A stretch of 64,000 nucleotides of DNA from Mogibacterium sp. (GCA_017512365.1 JAFWGQ010000010.1:1-64000); one strand, 5' to 3'. Positions 27,289 to 35,541 are shown, counted from the stretch's first letter. The notes: generated from the letters alone by a model not told the origin. Program-made: numbers and translations.

Positions 27289-27308
27289 AGAGATAAAAGG
27301 TGGGAACA

Positions 27309-28529
27309 ATGACAGATTCTAAGATCAGCTATCTGAAAGCAATGAAGCGGCTGAACGCCGCAATACCGGAAGCGAAGGATCTACAGGAAGGCCTTCAGAC
27401 AGGTCTTGACATAATCCTTGAGGACTTCGGGTTTGAATATGCAGTCGTCTGGTACCCGGACAAGAGCGGAGACATGGAAGTGCTTCGCCCTGCGTACTGG
27501 GTGGGCGATTTCAACCTGACTACAGCCGAATGCCCGCTCGAAGGCAATATCGTCGGCCGGGTCTTCACGGGCAGGAGTTCCGAGATGCACAATAACTGTG
27601 ACAGCTCAGTGACTGAAGGCCTCGACTTCCTGTCGGGCATAGAGGTCAGAAACCTTGAGTGCATACCGGTAGCGGCCGGCTATGACGCGGTCGGATGCAT
27701 ACTGCTCATCAACAGGGCAGGCGGTGCGGATATCACCGAGGATGAGCATAATGTCATGGACATGTTCGGCATACTGCTTTCGATGTATTTTGACGACAAT
27801 GACGCCATCTATGAGTCGATGCACAGACGCAGCGTCCTGGCGACGATGAGAGACATCCGCAAGGACTACAGGAATGGCGATATCGTGACTCATGTTCTCA
27901 AGGGCGTGGATGTGGATATACATGAAGGGGAGTTCATGGTCCTGCTGGGAGAATCCGGCTGCGGCAAGTCCACTCTGCTGAACATAATCGGAGGCATCGA
28001 CACGGCCACATCCGGGACCTTCACGTTCAAGGGAGAAGACTACAGCAACCCGGGCGAAAAGGTCCTTACAAAATACAGAAAAGAGAATATAGGGTTCATA
28101 TTCCAGTCGTATAACCTGATGCCTAACATGACGGCGATACAGAACCTCAAATACATCGCGGAGCTCAACAAGGACAGCCTTGATCCCGAAGATGCTCTGA
28201 ACCTTGTGAAGCTCGACGGGAAGGGAGACAATTATCCGTCCCAGATGAGCGGCGGACAGCAGCAGAGGGTCTCGATCGCAAGAGCTCTGGTAAAGCAGCC
28301 GCAGATGATACTGGCGGATGAGCCTACGGCGGCGCTGGACTATGAGACGAGCATAGAAGTGCTGCAGGCTCTTGAGGAGCGGGTGGCAGCCGGCATGACG
28401 CTGGTCATGGTCACGCATAACGAGGAGATCGCCAGGATGGCGAACAGGGTGATCCGGATGAAGTCGGGAGTCATTTCCTCGATCAAGATCAATCCGCATC
28501 CTGCAAAAGCAGCCGATTTGTCGTGGTAA
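27309..28529 (+). CDS. GAF-domain/ABC ATPase fusion
   Basis: About 406 aa. Residues 1-170 form a GAF-like sensory domain (LQEGLQTGLDIILEDFGFEY, then VGCILLINRAGGADITEDEH). The rest is a MacB/LolD-type ATPase: Walker A LLGESGCGKSTLLN, Q-loop FIFQSYNLMPNM, signature QMSGGQQQRVSIARALV, Walker B MILADEPTAALD, and a switch histidine in VTHNEE. The GAF fusion implies that transport is gated by a small ligand or redox signal. ATG 27309 follows AAAAGGTGGG; a GTG at 27300 is the alternative. It pairs with the permease upstream. Confidence 0.85.
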   Translation: MTDSKISYLKAMKRLNAAIPEAKDLQEGLQTGLDIILEDFGFEYAVVWYPDKSGDMEVLRPAYWVGDFNLTTAECPLEGNIVGRVFTGRSSEMHNNCDSSVTEGLDFLSGIEVRNLECIPVAAGYDAVGCILLINRAGGADITEDEHNVMDMFGILLSMYFDDNDAIYESMHRRSVLATMRDIRKDYRNGDIVTHVLKGVDVDIHEGEFMVLLGESGCGKSTLLNIIGGIDTATSGTFTFKGEDYSNPGEKVLTKYRKENIGFIFQSYNLMPNMTAIQNLKYIAELNKDSLDPEDALNLVKLDGKGDNYPSQMSGGQQQRVSIARALVKQPQMILADEPTAALDYETSIEVLQALEERVAAGMTLVMVTHNEEIARMANRVIRMKSGVISSIKINPHPAKAADLSW

Positions 28530-28610
28530 TGCTGACGATCCCTGTCAGATTTATCATAATAAGACCGTTATCACTTACATATACAGCACAGAGGAAGAAA
28601 GGACAGAAAA

Positions 28611-28901
28611 ATGGATGAACTCAAGAAAATGATCGAAGACTCGTTCTATACGACAGTAGGAGCTACAGCTAAGTTCGTGGAGCATATTACAGACAACCTC
28701 GATGAATATCGCGAAAAAGGCAAAGAGATAGCCGAGAAGGGCAAGGACTTCAATGAGGAGCTCAAACACAAGGCCGAGGACTTCAGAGATGAACTCAAAG
28801 GCGGCAAAAAGGATGTAAAGAGCATGCTCGAAGACATGACAGATGAGGAAAAGGAAGAACTTAAAGAGGCTCTCCTGAACGATGGGAAGAAAGCAAAATA
28901 G
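28611..28901 (+). CDS. Phasin-like coiled-coil protein (96 aa)
   Basis: Strongly charged, all-helical and Lys/Glu-rich (KGKEIAEKGKDFNEELKHKA), resembling the small phasin-like proteins that often sit upstream of UbiB/AarF genes. It starts with GGAAAGAAAGGACAG before ATG 28611. The last 20 nt overlap the second UbiB gene. The first cassette lacks such a protein; there the ligase ends at the same junction. Confidence 0.6.
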   Translation: MDELKKMIEDSFYTTVGATAKFVEHITDNLDEYREKGKEIAEKGKDFNEELKHKAEDFRDELKGGKKDVKSMLEDMTDEEKEELKEALLNDGKKAK

Positions 28902-30483
28902 AAGAAGAACCCTGCTGGATGTGCTTGCGGTGATGAAGAAATACGAGATCTCTTCTACCGCAAATGTCCACAACATAAGAATGGCGCTGGAGGAACTCGG
29001 ACCTACATTCGTCAAGATGGGGCAGCTCATCGCGACTCAGTCGGATCTGTTTCCTCCGGAGCTGGTGGATGAGCTCAGGGGCCTGAGAGACGAGGTCGCT
29101 CCGATGACACCGGAGGAAGTCGATCAGGTCCTCTTTGAGGTGTACGGAAAGAAAAAAGAAGAAGTCTTTGAATACTTCGATGAGGAGGCGCACGGCTCAG
29201 CCTCCATCTCGCAGGTGCACCATGCAAGACTTCACACAGGTGAGGATGTAGCTGTCAAGATACAGCGCATCGGCGCTGCCGAAAACATGGAGAAGGATCT
29301 GAACTTTATGAAGACCCTCGTAAGAAAGATCCCGTTCCTGAGAAAGAACCCGTACATCGAGCTCGAGGGGATGGTCGACGAGCTTGCGAGAGTCACCCAT
29401 CAGGAGCTTGACTTCATGCACGAAGCGGCGAACCTGCAGAGGTTCCATGAGCTCAATGAGGGCGTGGCTTATACTACATGTCCGGCGGTATATCCGGAAT
29501 ACACGACTTCAAGAGTTCTGGTCATGGAGTATATCAAAGGCATACATCCTACTGACAGAGACGCCCTGATCAGAGAAGGCTATGATCCTAAAGAGATCGC
29601 AAAGAAGTATGTGCACAGTTTCCTGAAGCAGGTCTTTGAGGACGGCTTCTTCCAGGCTGATCCGCACGCAGGCAATATCAGGATAAGCGGCGGCCGGATC
29701 GTCTGGTACGATCTGGGGATGATGGGAGAGATGGCTGAGCGCGACAGGATAAGCGCCATGGATACGGCCGAAAGCCTTGTTACCGGAGATGTTGCAAAGT
29801 GCTACGACGGTTTCGTCAGGATGTGCAGATTCAGCCATAAATATGACAAGGAAGAACTGTACAAAGATGTGAGCGACTTCGCTGAATCTGTCTCTGCCGC
29901 GGGCCTTGAGAACATCGATGTCAACCTTGAACTGCGTAAGCTCATGAGGATAGCAAAAGTGCACGGCGCTCACATGGATCCTGCACACACCATGATGTCA
30001 AGGGGGATAGCCACTGTCCAGGGGACCGTTACGGAGATCTGCCCAGAGGTGGATTTCTATTCGGAGATCAAGGACTATGCCATAAGGCTGAGATTATCTG
30101 AGATCACCAAAAAGAAGGACAGGGATATTGAACGTCTGAAGAAGTACATGATGCTCAAAAAGCTCAAGGCTATGCCTGAGAACATCGCAAATACGATCGA
30201 GGAATACAGCAAAGGTCTCGCTCCGGTAAAAATGGAGATGGGCATAGCTGAAAGGAGCCAGCCGTTCGTCAAGGATATCGTCAGGATGCTGGTCGATGGC
30301 TTTGTCACCGTCGCGCTCCTGGTAAGCTCGAGCATCATAATCCTGAGCGGTGTCAGGCCGCTGGTGCACGGGATCCCGTTGCTGGGACTGATAGGTTATC
30401 TGCTGGCAGGGCTCAGGGTCGCCATAAGTATCATAAAACAGTTATGGAAGAACAGACGGAACAGACGGAGGCGATGATCAATG
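28870..30483 (+). repeat. Copy 2 of the ~1.6-kb duplicated DNA segment
   Basis: Direct repeat of 20345-21958, 8.5 kb downstream in the same orientation. Divergence is patchy: blocks such as 30090-30270 are almost identical to copy 1 while the central region differs, suggesting partial gene conversion after duplication. Confidence 0.85.
28882..30477 (+). CDS. UbiB/ABC1/AarF-like atypical kinase, copy 2
   Basis: 531 aa, same length as copy 1 and similar throughout. KMGQLIATQSDLFP, GSASISQVHHARL and WYDLGMMGE are kept, but the catalytic-loop motif reads ADPHAGNIRI instead of ADPHPGNILI, a Pro-to-Ala and Leu-to-Arg change. Hydrophobic C-terminal helices remain. It overlaps the phasin-like gene and precedes the second condensation-like gene by 3 nt. 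It may be functional with changed activity. Confidence 0.88.
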   Translation: MGRKQNRRRTLLDVLAVMKKYEISSTANVHNIRMALEELGPTFVKMGQLIATQSDLFPPELVDELRGLRDEVAPMTPEEVDQVLFEVYGKKKEEVFEYFDEEAHGSASISQVHHARLHTGEDVAVKIQRIGAAENMEKDLNFMKTLVRKIPFLRKNPYIELEGMVDELARVTHQELDFMHEAANLQRFHELNEGVAYTTCPAVYPEYTTSRVLVMEYIKGIHPTDRDALIREGYDPKEIAKKYVHSFLKQVFEDGFFQADPHAGNIRISGGRIVWYDLGMMGEMAERDRISAMDTAESLVTGDVAKCYDGFVRMCRFSHKYDKEELYKDVSDFAESVSAAGLENIDVNLELRKLMRIAKVHGAHMDPAHTMMSRGIATVQGTVTEICPEVDFYSEIKDYAIRLRLSEITKKKDRDIERLKKYMMLKKLKAMPENIANTIEEYSKGLAPVKMEMGIAERSQPFVKDIVRMLVDGFVTVALLVSSSIIILSGVRPLVHGIPLLGLIGYLLAGLRVAISIIKQLWKNRRNRRRR

Positions 30484-31779
30484 AGCAGTAATAGAAGAAC
30501 AGATCTTCAGAAGATGGCTGTGCTTGACAAGCTTTATCTTGCGGTAATGTATACGGGCAATACGACCTTCGGGCAGGCGGTCATGGAGCTGAATGACTGT
30601 ATCGATGAAACGATACTTAAAAAAGCAGTTGAAACCAATCTGAAGACCTTCGCCGGTTCCAACTTCAGCAAGAAGCTCGTTATCCACAAAAATGATTATT
30701 TCCTCATGGACAATCATAATGAAGCACCTGTCTTCAGGATGGACGATGCACCAAAGAGGGTATGCTCTGAAGATACCAATCAGTATCCGTTTTATGTTGC
30801 GTACGAAGATAATAAACTGAAGTTCGTTTTTGCGCATTTCGTATCGGACGGCACCGGGATGTACATGTTCATGGATTATGTTGTAAAGACATACCTGAGG
30901 GACAGATATCCGGGGGACGTTAAATTTGACGGGGCCGCCATGCTTGAGGATTCTCCGTTCGAAACCATCGCTGAACCGCTTGATCTGCTGGAGGAGCAAA
31001 AGAAGAAAAAAGCAAAGAATAAGAAAGTCTTTTATAAAGCGTGCGATCCGGATGGTGCAGGCGTCAGATCTTACATAAAAATACCTGAAGAAAAAGTCCT
31101 GGAACTGGCCAAGGCCTGGGGCATAACACCTGTAGGGCTGATCATTGGTGTGTTTTCAAGAGCCTTAAGGAATGTATATGAGCCGGAAGATGCTTCCGTA
31201 GTTACTAATGTCATGGTCGATCTGCGCAGGAGGACAGGTATATATCCGCTGGGGAATTTTTCCGGTGCAGTACATGTTGCCATCGATACAGATGAATTTG
31301 CGCCTGATCTTGAAGCTGACTGCAAAAATGCCGGGAGCAAACTGGAGAAGGAGCTCGGGTGCTCATATTATAATCTGGATATGAATAAGGCTTTTGTAGG
31401 GTTATATAAATTAATCCCCGGCAAGCTTAAAACAAAAATAGCTATAGCGAGGAAGCTCATCGGTGATGCCGGAAAAGGCTTTATGACATATGTTGTTTCA
31501 TATATGAAGTTGCCTGAGCAGCCGGACTGGTATATGTCCAGGGTGAAGGATATGGTCTTTTCGGTCCACACGGGAGCTATCGATTCTGCAACTGTAGCGG
31601 TCATTTCACAGAATGGGGTGATGACATGGCAGCTGACCGAACTCGCTGACAGAAAAAAGATACTGTCAGAAGTATCAAGGATGATGGGTGAGTATGGTAT
31701 CGACTGTGAAATAACAGAGTCGAGAGACAGCTTCAGAGACTATTTAGACATTGACGCCATAGAACAGATGAAAAGATGA
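30481..31779 (+). CDS. Condensation-domain/alcohol acyltransferase-like protein, copy 2
   Basis: 432 aa, paralogous to 21956-23242, with HxxxDG kept as AHFVSDGTGMYMF. The alignment extends from the N-terminal RRTDLQKMAVLDKLYL to the C-terminal YLDIDAIEQM. Divergence is much greater than between the UbiB copies, so the two enzymes may use different acceptors. It overlaps the next small gene by ATGA. Confidence 0.7.
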   Translation: MSSNRRTDLQKMAVLDKLYLAVMYTGNTTFGQAVMELNDCIDETILKKAVETNLKTFAGSNFSKKLVIHKNDYFLMDNHNEAPVFRMDDAPKRVCSEDTNQYPFYVAYEDNKLKFVFAHFVSDGTGMYMFMDYVVKTYLRDRYPGDVKFDGAAMLEDSPFETIAEPLDLLEEQKKKKAKNKKVFYKACDPDGAGVRSYIKIPEEKVLELAKAWGITPVGLIIGVFSRALRNVYEPEDASVVTNVMVDLRRRTGIYPLGNFSGAVHVAIDTDEFAPDLEADCKNAGSKLEKELGCSYYNLDMNKAFVGLYKLIPGKLKTKIAIARKLIGDAGKGFMTYVVSYMKLPEQPDWYMSRVKDMVFSVHTGAIDSATVAVISQNGVMTWQLTELADRKKILSEVSRMMGEYGIDCEITESRDSFRDYLDIDAIEQMKR

Positions 31780-32003
31780 TCAGACTTACCGATGACATCC
31801 TCAAAGCCGGAGCTGCCGCAGGTAAGAAGGGAATATTCTCCAGACCTAATCTGGTCCATCAGGCTACTCAGAAGATACTCAACAACTGCGGCTTCGTACC
31901 GTGCGCGGCTGTATATATCTTCGACACGGAATCAGAGCATGTTCTTTGCGGACACAGGGCTGTAATGGTGAGCCGGTCCGGCACGATCAATATGGGAGGA
32001 TAA
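31776..32003 (+). CDS. Hypothetical protein, 75 aa, coupled to the acyltransferase
   Basis: ATG 31776 overlaps the acyltransferase stop (ATGA). The protein has no membrane segment; it contains NCGFVPCAAVYIFDTE and three cysteines. No family is recognised. Translational coupling makes it likely to be a real gene of the second cassette, perhaps a partner of the acyltransferase. Confidence 0.5.
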   Translation: MIRLTDDILKAGAAAGKKGIFSRPNLVHQATQKILNNCGFVPCAAVYIFDTESEHVLCGHRAVMVSRSGTINMGG

Positions 32004-32012
32004 AGAATAAAA

Positions 32013-33713
32013 ATGAAAGAAACACGTAAGCTTTCGGGCGGAACCGGCGCGGACCTTGTGGTCTGCGGCAAGATCTTTACTTCAGAGAACGATCAGCTTG
32101 CGGAAGCATTTGCCGTAAAGGACGGCAGGTACGTCTATGTCGGCGACAGGAAAGGAGCCGAAGCGTATATTGAAGAGGGAAGGACAGAGGTCGTTGATTA
32201 TACCGGCAAGGGGCTTGTGATGCCGTCCTGCGGCAACGGTCACGCGCATTATTTTACCGGGCATGCCATGCCGATGGTCGGAGCGGTCGTCGACGGGCAG
32301 GATGACGTGGATAAGTTTCTGAAGGAGATCGTTCCCGCCGCAGTGGAGAAGGCAAAGGCCAATGGGATCAATACTGTGTTCGGCTTCGGCTGGAAATACC
32401 ATATCTTTTCAGAAAATATGCCCACCCGTCAGCAGCTGGACGCCGTAAGCGCCGATATTCCGATCTACTTTGCGGATGAGGAAGGCCACAAGGGTCTGGT
32501 AAATACTATTGCCCTGGTTAATGCAGGGATCATGAAGGAAGACGGCACCGTGCTCAGGACAGAGATCCGCGGCGGCGAGATCGATATCGGTTCCGACGGC
32601 ACACCCACCGGTTTCCTCAAGGAGCAGGCCGGAACCTATGTGCGTTCCTTCCTGGACAATGACAGGCTCTTCTCCGTTGATACGGCAAAAGCAACGATCA
32701 AAACGATCGAGGAACAGCTGTTGTCAGAGGGCTACACGATGTATATGGATGGATGGTCTTCCTATTTTTACAACGACCATTTCTATCAGGCTGCGAGGCT
32801 GGTGGACGACGCCGGCGACATGCACTTTGTTCTGGGTCTGGGCTACGAGATCGAGAGCTGGATGGACGTGGATGCGGCCCTTGTCGAAGCCGATGACGTC
32901 AGGAAATACGCTGCCGGACATGTATTGCCGAACTGGGTCAAGCTCTTTATGGATGGCACCGTGGAGGGCGGCACCGGATTTGTGGATCCCTTATATCCCG
33001 ACGGGCACCAGGGCCTCGTCAACTGGACTGAAGAGGAGACCGCGGACATTACGTGCAGGGCCAATGAAAAGGGGCTGTCCATGCACATCCACACGATGGG
33101 CAATAAGGCCGTGAATCAATGCGTCAACGCATTCGTCAGCGGCGGAAAAGATGAAATGCGCAATACGGTCGTACATGTGCGCAACGTCGCTCCGTCCGAC
33201 TGGCAGCTCATGGCAGATCATAATATCTGCGCGACTGCGGGCATGCTCTGGCATAATATGCCGACCGGGACGCTTGAGACGCTGAAAACAATGGTTCCGG
33301 CGGGCATGGAGGACAAGTCGTATCCCATGAAGACCTATTTTGATCACGGTATCAATGTGTCCTCACACACGGATTTCCCGGCGCTCAGCGGCTGCCCCGA
33401 CGACCCGTTCGGCATTATGGAGATCGCGGTCACAGGCGTGCATCCTGAGATAAAGGGAGATCCCTGGTGGCCCGATGAGCTTTTGACCCGCGAGCAGGCC
33501 ATTGCTGCGCTGACCATCAACTGTGCAAGACAGATGTTCCTTGAAGAGGACAGAGGCAGCGTCAGCGAGGGCAAATATGCGGATTTCCTCCTCGTTGACA
33601 GGGATGTGCTTTCATGCCCGGCGGATGAGATACATTCCGCTAAGGCTCAGGCGACTTATTTCGAAGGGAAGAAAGTTTTCCCGCTTGTCTCAATCATTCA
33701 GAATAAGGAGTGA
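32013..33713 (+). CDS. Amidohydrolase 3 family (YtcJ-like) metal-dependent hydrolase
   Basis: 566 aa. Begins with the small beta-sandwich (DLVVCGKIFTSENDQLAEAF) and continues with CGNGHAHYF (HxH metal motif), SMHIHTMGNKAVNQ, and SSHTDFPALSG near the C terminus. It ends with DRGSVSEGKYADFLLVDRD, the usual return to the beta-sandwich. YtcJ-like enzymes hydrolyse amide or related bonds of unknown substrates. CCC proline codons are frequent here and rare in neighbouring genes, suggesting a different origin. It lies 9 nt after the preceding small gene. Confidence 0.82.
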   Translation: MKETRKLSGGTGADLVVCGKIFTSENDQLAEAFAVKDGRYVYVGDRKGAEAYIEEGRTEVVDYTGKGLVMPSCGNGHAHYFTGHAMPMVGAVVDGQDDVDKFLKEIVPAAVEKAKANGINTVFGFGWKYHIFSENMPTRQQLDAVSADIPIYFADEEGHKGLVNTIALVNAGIMKEDGTVLRTEIRGGEIDIGSDGTPTGFLKEQAGTYVRSFLDNDRLFSVDTAKATIKTIEEQLLSEGYTMYMDGWSSYFYNDHFYQAARLVDDAGDMHFVLGLGYEIESWMDVDAALVEADDVRKYAAGHVLPNWVKLFMDGTVEGGTGFVDPLYPDGHQGLVNWTEEETADITCRANEKGLSMHIHTMGNKAVNQCVNAFVSGGKDEMRNTVVHVRNVAPSDWQLMADHNICATAGMLWHNMPTGTLETLKTMVPAGMEDKSYPMKTYFDHGINVSSHTDFPALSGCPDDPFGIMEIAVTGVHPEIKGDPWWPDELLTREQAIAALTINCARQMFLEEDRGSVSEGKYADFLLVDRDVLSCPADEIHSAKAQATYFEGKKVFPLVSIIQNKE

Positions 33714-33719
33714 ATAAGA

Positions 33720-33788
33720 TGTTAAAGAAGATAACAGGAAGCATAATGACGATAATGCTCATGACCACCATGTTCCTTTATCCTTGAG
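33720..33788 (+). CDS. Tiny hydrophobic peptide (22 aa)
   Basis: ATG 33720 has AAGGAG 8 nt upstream, inside the last codons of the amidohydrolase. The peptide is MLKKITGSIMTIMLMTTMFL plus YP, with a Lys-Lys start and a hydrophobic helix. It is either the remnant signal peptide of a lost secreted protein or a membrane-active peptide of the type I toxin kind. No homologue is recognised. Confidence 0.35.
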
Positions 33789-33865
33789 TGCTATGGCTGG
33801 TTCATGAATTATTTAAGATCCTGATCTGATGTTCTGCTGCCTCTGCAAAGTATTTCCAATGCTTA

Positions 33866-33946
33866 AGGGGTAAAAAACAGATGCGCAGATTATGTCAGGT
33901 CTCGGCGAACCCATAGGGTGCTCACCCTGCGGAACTTACGCATAGC
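33866..33946 (+). ncRNA. Unassigned structured segment, possible small RNA
   Basis: Between the tiny peptide and tRNA-Arg, ATGCG at 33881-33885 can pair with CGCAT at 33939-33943, enclosing a hairpin AGGGT (33915-33919)/ACCCT (33924-33928) with a GCTC loop. The terminator hairpin 33947-33974 follows directly and works in this direction too. I could not match it to a known RNA family; it may be just a 3' UTR. Confidence 0.3.
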
Positions 33947-33974
33947 AAAACGGACGCGCTTCGGCGTCCGTTTT
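33947..33974. terminator. Bidirectional intrinsic terminator beside tRNA-Arg
   Basis: Perfect 11-bp stem AAAACGGACGC / GCGTCCGTTTT with a GCTTCG loop. The A/T ends give a U-run in both directions, so it can end the leftward tRNA-Arg transcript and any rightward transcript from the amidohydrolase region. Confidence 0.8.
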
Positions 33975-33978
33975 ACTA

Positions 33979-34055
33979 TGGTGCGCCCGTAGGGATTCGA
34001 ACCCTAGACCTTCTGATTCGTAGTCAGACACTCTATCCAGCTGAGCTACGAGCGC
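33979..34055 (-). tRNA. tRNA-Arg (anticodon ACG)
   Basis: Read on the minus strand: acceptor GCGCTCG pairs with CGGGCGC (one G-U), then D arm, anticodon stem TCTGA/TCAGA with loop CTACGAA (anticodon ACG), and T arm with GGTTCGAATCC. The discriminator A is followed by an encoded CCA (33979-33981). Length with CCA is 77 nt. ACG is normally edited to ICG and reads CGU, CGC and CGA. Confidence 0.96.
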
Positions 34056-34137
34056 ATATCGCTTATGCGACTTTGCTATGATACATCCTATCGGGTAAAA
34101 AGTCAATGAGAACGTCCCAAAAAGAAGTATAAGAAAG

Positions 34138-34158
34138 AGCCGGCGTGCGCCGGCCCGA
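34138..34158 (-). terminator. Hairpin after prdF
   Basis: GCCGGCG / CGCCGGC stem just past the prdF stop; on the minus strand it is followed by a pyrimidine-rich stretch with several T runs. Probable terminator of prdF. Confidence 0.5.
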
Positions 34159-34180
34159 TCCTTTGGTGTTATGTGATCTC

Positions 34181-35254
34181 TTAGATCGCGAAGCCCTTTC
34201 TCAGGTGGTCCTGTCTGTCCATGAACCATTTAGCCTCGCCGCAGAGGTATGCAGCGCCTGTTACCTGAGGGATGATCGCGTCGAAATCGCCTACCTTTGC
34301 AGTGTCGGCGATGCGTCCTGTGAATCTTGTTCCGATGAAGGACTCATATACGAAGCTTTCGCCTACGCCCAGCTCGCCCTTCTTGTAGAGCCAGGACATC
34401 TTGGCCGATGTACCTGTGCCGCATGGGGATCTGTCGAGCTGCGGATCATGAGGCTCGCCGAAGATAACGAGGTTCCTGAGAGCGAACTTCGCATCCGGGC
34501 ATGTCTCCTTGTAGTCGATGTCTGTCGTGCAGTAGTTCTCGATGAGGTCTACTGTTGTGATGTCGAGCTCAGGATGCTGGATCTCGTACTTCTTGTTGAT
34601 CTCTTCGAGAGCGAAGCTCGAGAAATCCTTGAGGAACCTGGCTGTGTCCTTGCCGACCTTGATGCCGAAGTTCTTCTCTGTGTCTACCAGAGCGAAGAAT
34701 GAACCGCCGAAGCAGATGTCGAATACGACCTTCTTGCCCTGATACTCGATCTCACAGTCTTCCTTGTAAACGAATGCTGGAACGTTTGTGAGAGTAACGC
34801 CTGTTACCTTGCCTCTCTTGCATGTAGCTACTGTTCTGATGAGGCCGGCAGGAGCTTCGAGCACTACCTCTGTCTCAGGCTCCTTCATTTCCTTGAGTCC
34901 GCCTTCGAGGATGGCTGTGACCGCGCCGATGGTGCAGTGTCCGCACATGTTGAGATATCCGCCGCCGTCCATGAAGAAGATACCGAAATCCGCTTCCGGA
35001 TTTACAGGCTCGTCATAGAGGAACGCACCGAACATGTCATGATGGCCGCGAGGCTCGAACATGAGCATCGTTCTGAGGTGGTCGAAATGTCTTTCGAGAT
35101 AGTGTTTTTTACCTATCATTGTGCCGCCCGGGAGTTCAGGGCAGTCGAGAGCGACTCTGCAGTATTCACCCTCTGTATGCGCTTCAATCGTTCTGATGAC
35201 CTCCTGGTCATACTTGCTGTAATCGATCTTGGCGTCAAAATGAACTTCTAACAT
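34181..35254 (-). CDS. prdF: Proline racemase
   Basis: 357 aa. Two catalytic cysteines are in the family motifs MCGHCTIGA and DRSPCGTGT, which deprotonate opposite faces of proline; EGEYCRVAL and FEPRGHHDMFG are also typical. It converts L-proline to D-proline, the substrate of proline reductase encoded divergently to the right. A strong AGGAGG precedes the start at 35254. A 14-bp palindrome (35276-35289) sits in its leader. Hydroxyproline epimerase is the alternative for such sequences, but the prd context decides. Confidence 0.92.
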   Translation of the reverse strand: MLEVHFDAKIDYSKYDQEVIRTIEAHTEGEYCRVALDCPELPGGTMIGKKHYLERHFDHLRTMLMFEPRGHHDMFGAFLYDEPVNPEADFGIFFMDGGGYLNMCGHCTIGAVTAILEGGLKEMKEPETEVVLEAPAGLIRTVATCKRGKVTGVTLTNVPAFVYKEDCEIEYQGKKVVFDICFGGSFFALVDTEKNFGIKVGKDTARFLKDFSSFALEEINKKYEIQHPELDITTVDLIENYCTTDIDYKETCPDAKFALRNLVIFGEPHDPQLDRSPCGTGTSAKMSWLYKKGELGVGESFVYESFIGTRFTGRIADTAKVGDFDAIIPQVTGAAYLCGEAKWFMDRQDHLRKGFAI

Positions 35255-35275
35255 GAAATATACCTCCTAAGTATG

Positions 35276-35289
35276 TTTACACGTGTAAA
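35276..35289. promoter_or_regulatory. 14-bp palindrome TTTACACGTGTAAA upstream of prdF
   Basis: A perfect palindrome 22-35 nt before the prdF start codon, just ahead of its ribosome site. It is a likely operator in the prdF promoter or leader region; the cognate regulator is unknown. Confidence 0.5.
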
Positions 35290-35384
35290 AAAGTGTATAG
35301 AGAATCCTTTTGTCTCCGTCAGTAATAATATCTCATTATCTGAAAACAAGTCAACGGGAAAGAGCCCTGCGGAGGGACAGTTTT

Positions 35385-35444
35385 ACTTAACAAACACTTA
35401 AGGAGCGGTTAACAATCGCGCCCTGCATATTAAGTGATACTTAA
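35385..35444. promoter_or_regulatory. Cluster of four ACTTAA half-sites (candidate PrdR enhancer)
   Basis: ACTTAA occurs at 35385-35390 and 35396-35401 (11 bp apart, one helical turn). It occurs again as an inverted pair TTAAGT-GAT-ACTTAA at 35430-35444. The cluster lies about 85-140 nt upstream of the possible sigma-54 promoter, where an enhancer-binding protein would sit. In Clostridioides difficile prd genes are activated by PrdR; assignment here is inference. Confidence 0.45.
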
Positions 35445-35526
35445 CCCATCATTCAAGAAGATTTATGCGCTCAGGCTATAGAAAAAATCAGGACGCAGGA
35501 AACGGATTATTTATAGACAAATGCGG

Positions 35527-35541
35527 GGTTTTGTCCTTGCT
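35527..35541 (+). promoter_or_regulatory. Possible sigma-54 promoter of prdC
   Basis: GG (35527-35528) and GC (35539-35540) are separated by exactly 10 nt, and the -12 part reads TTGCT as in sigma-54 promoters. The -24 part (GGGGTTTT) is a poor match to TGGCAC. The remaining intergenic DNA (35255-35654) holds no gene; it is the divergent prdF/prdC control region and the prdC leader. Confidence 0.35.
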
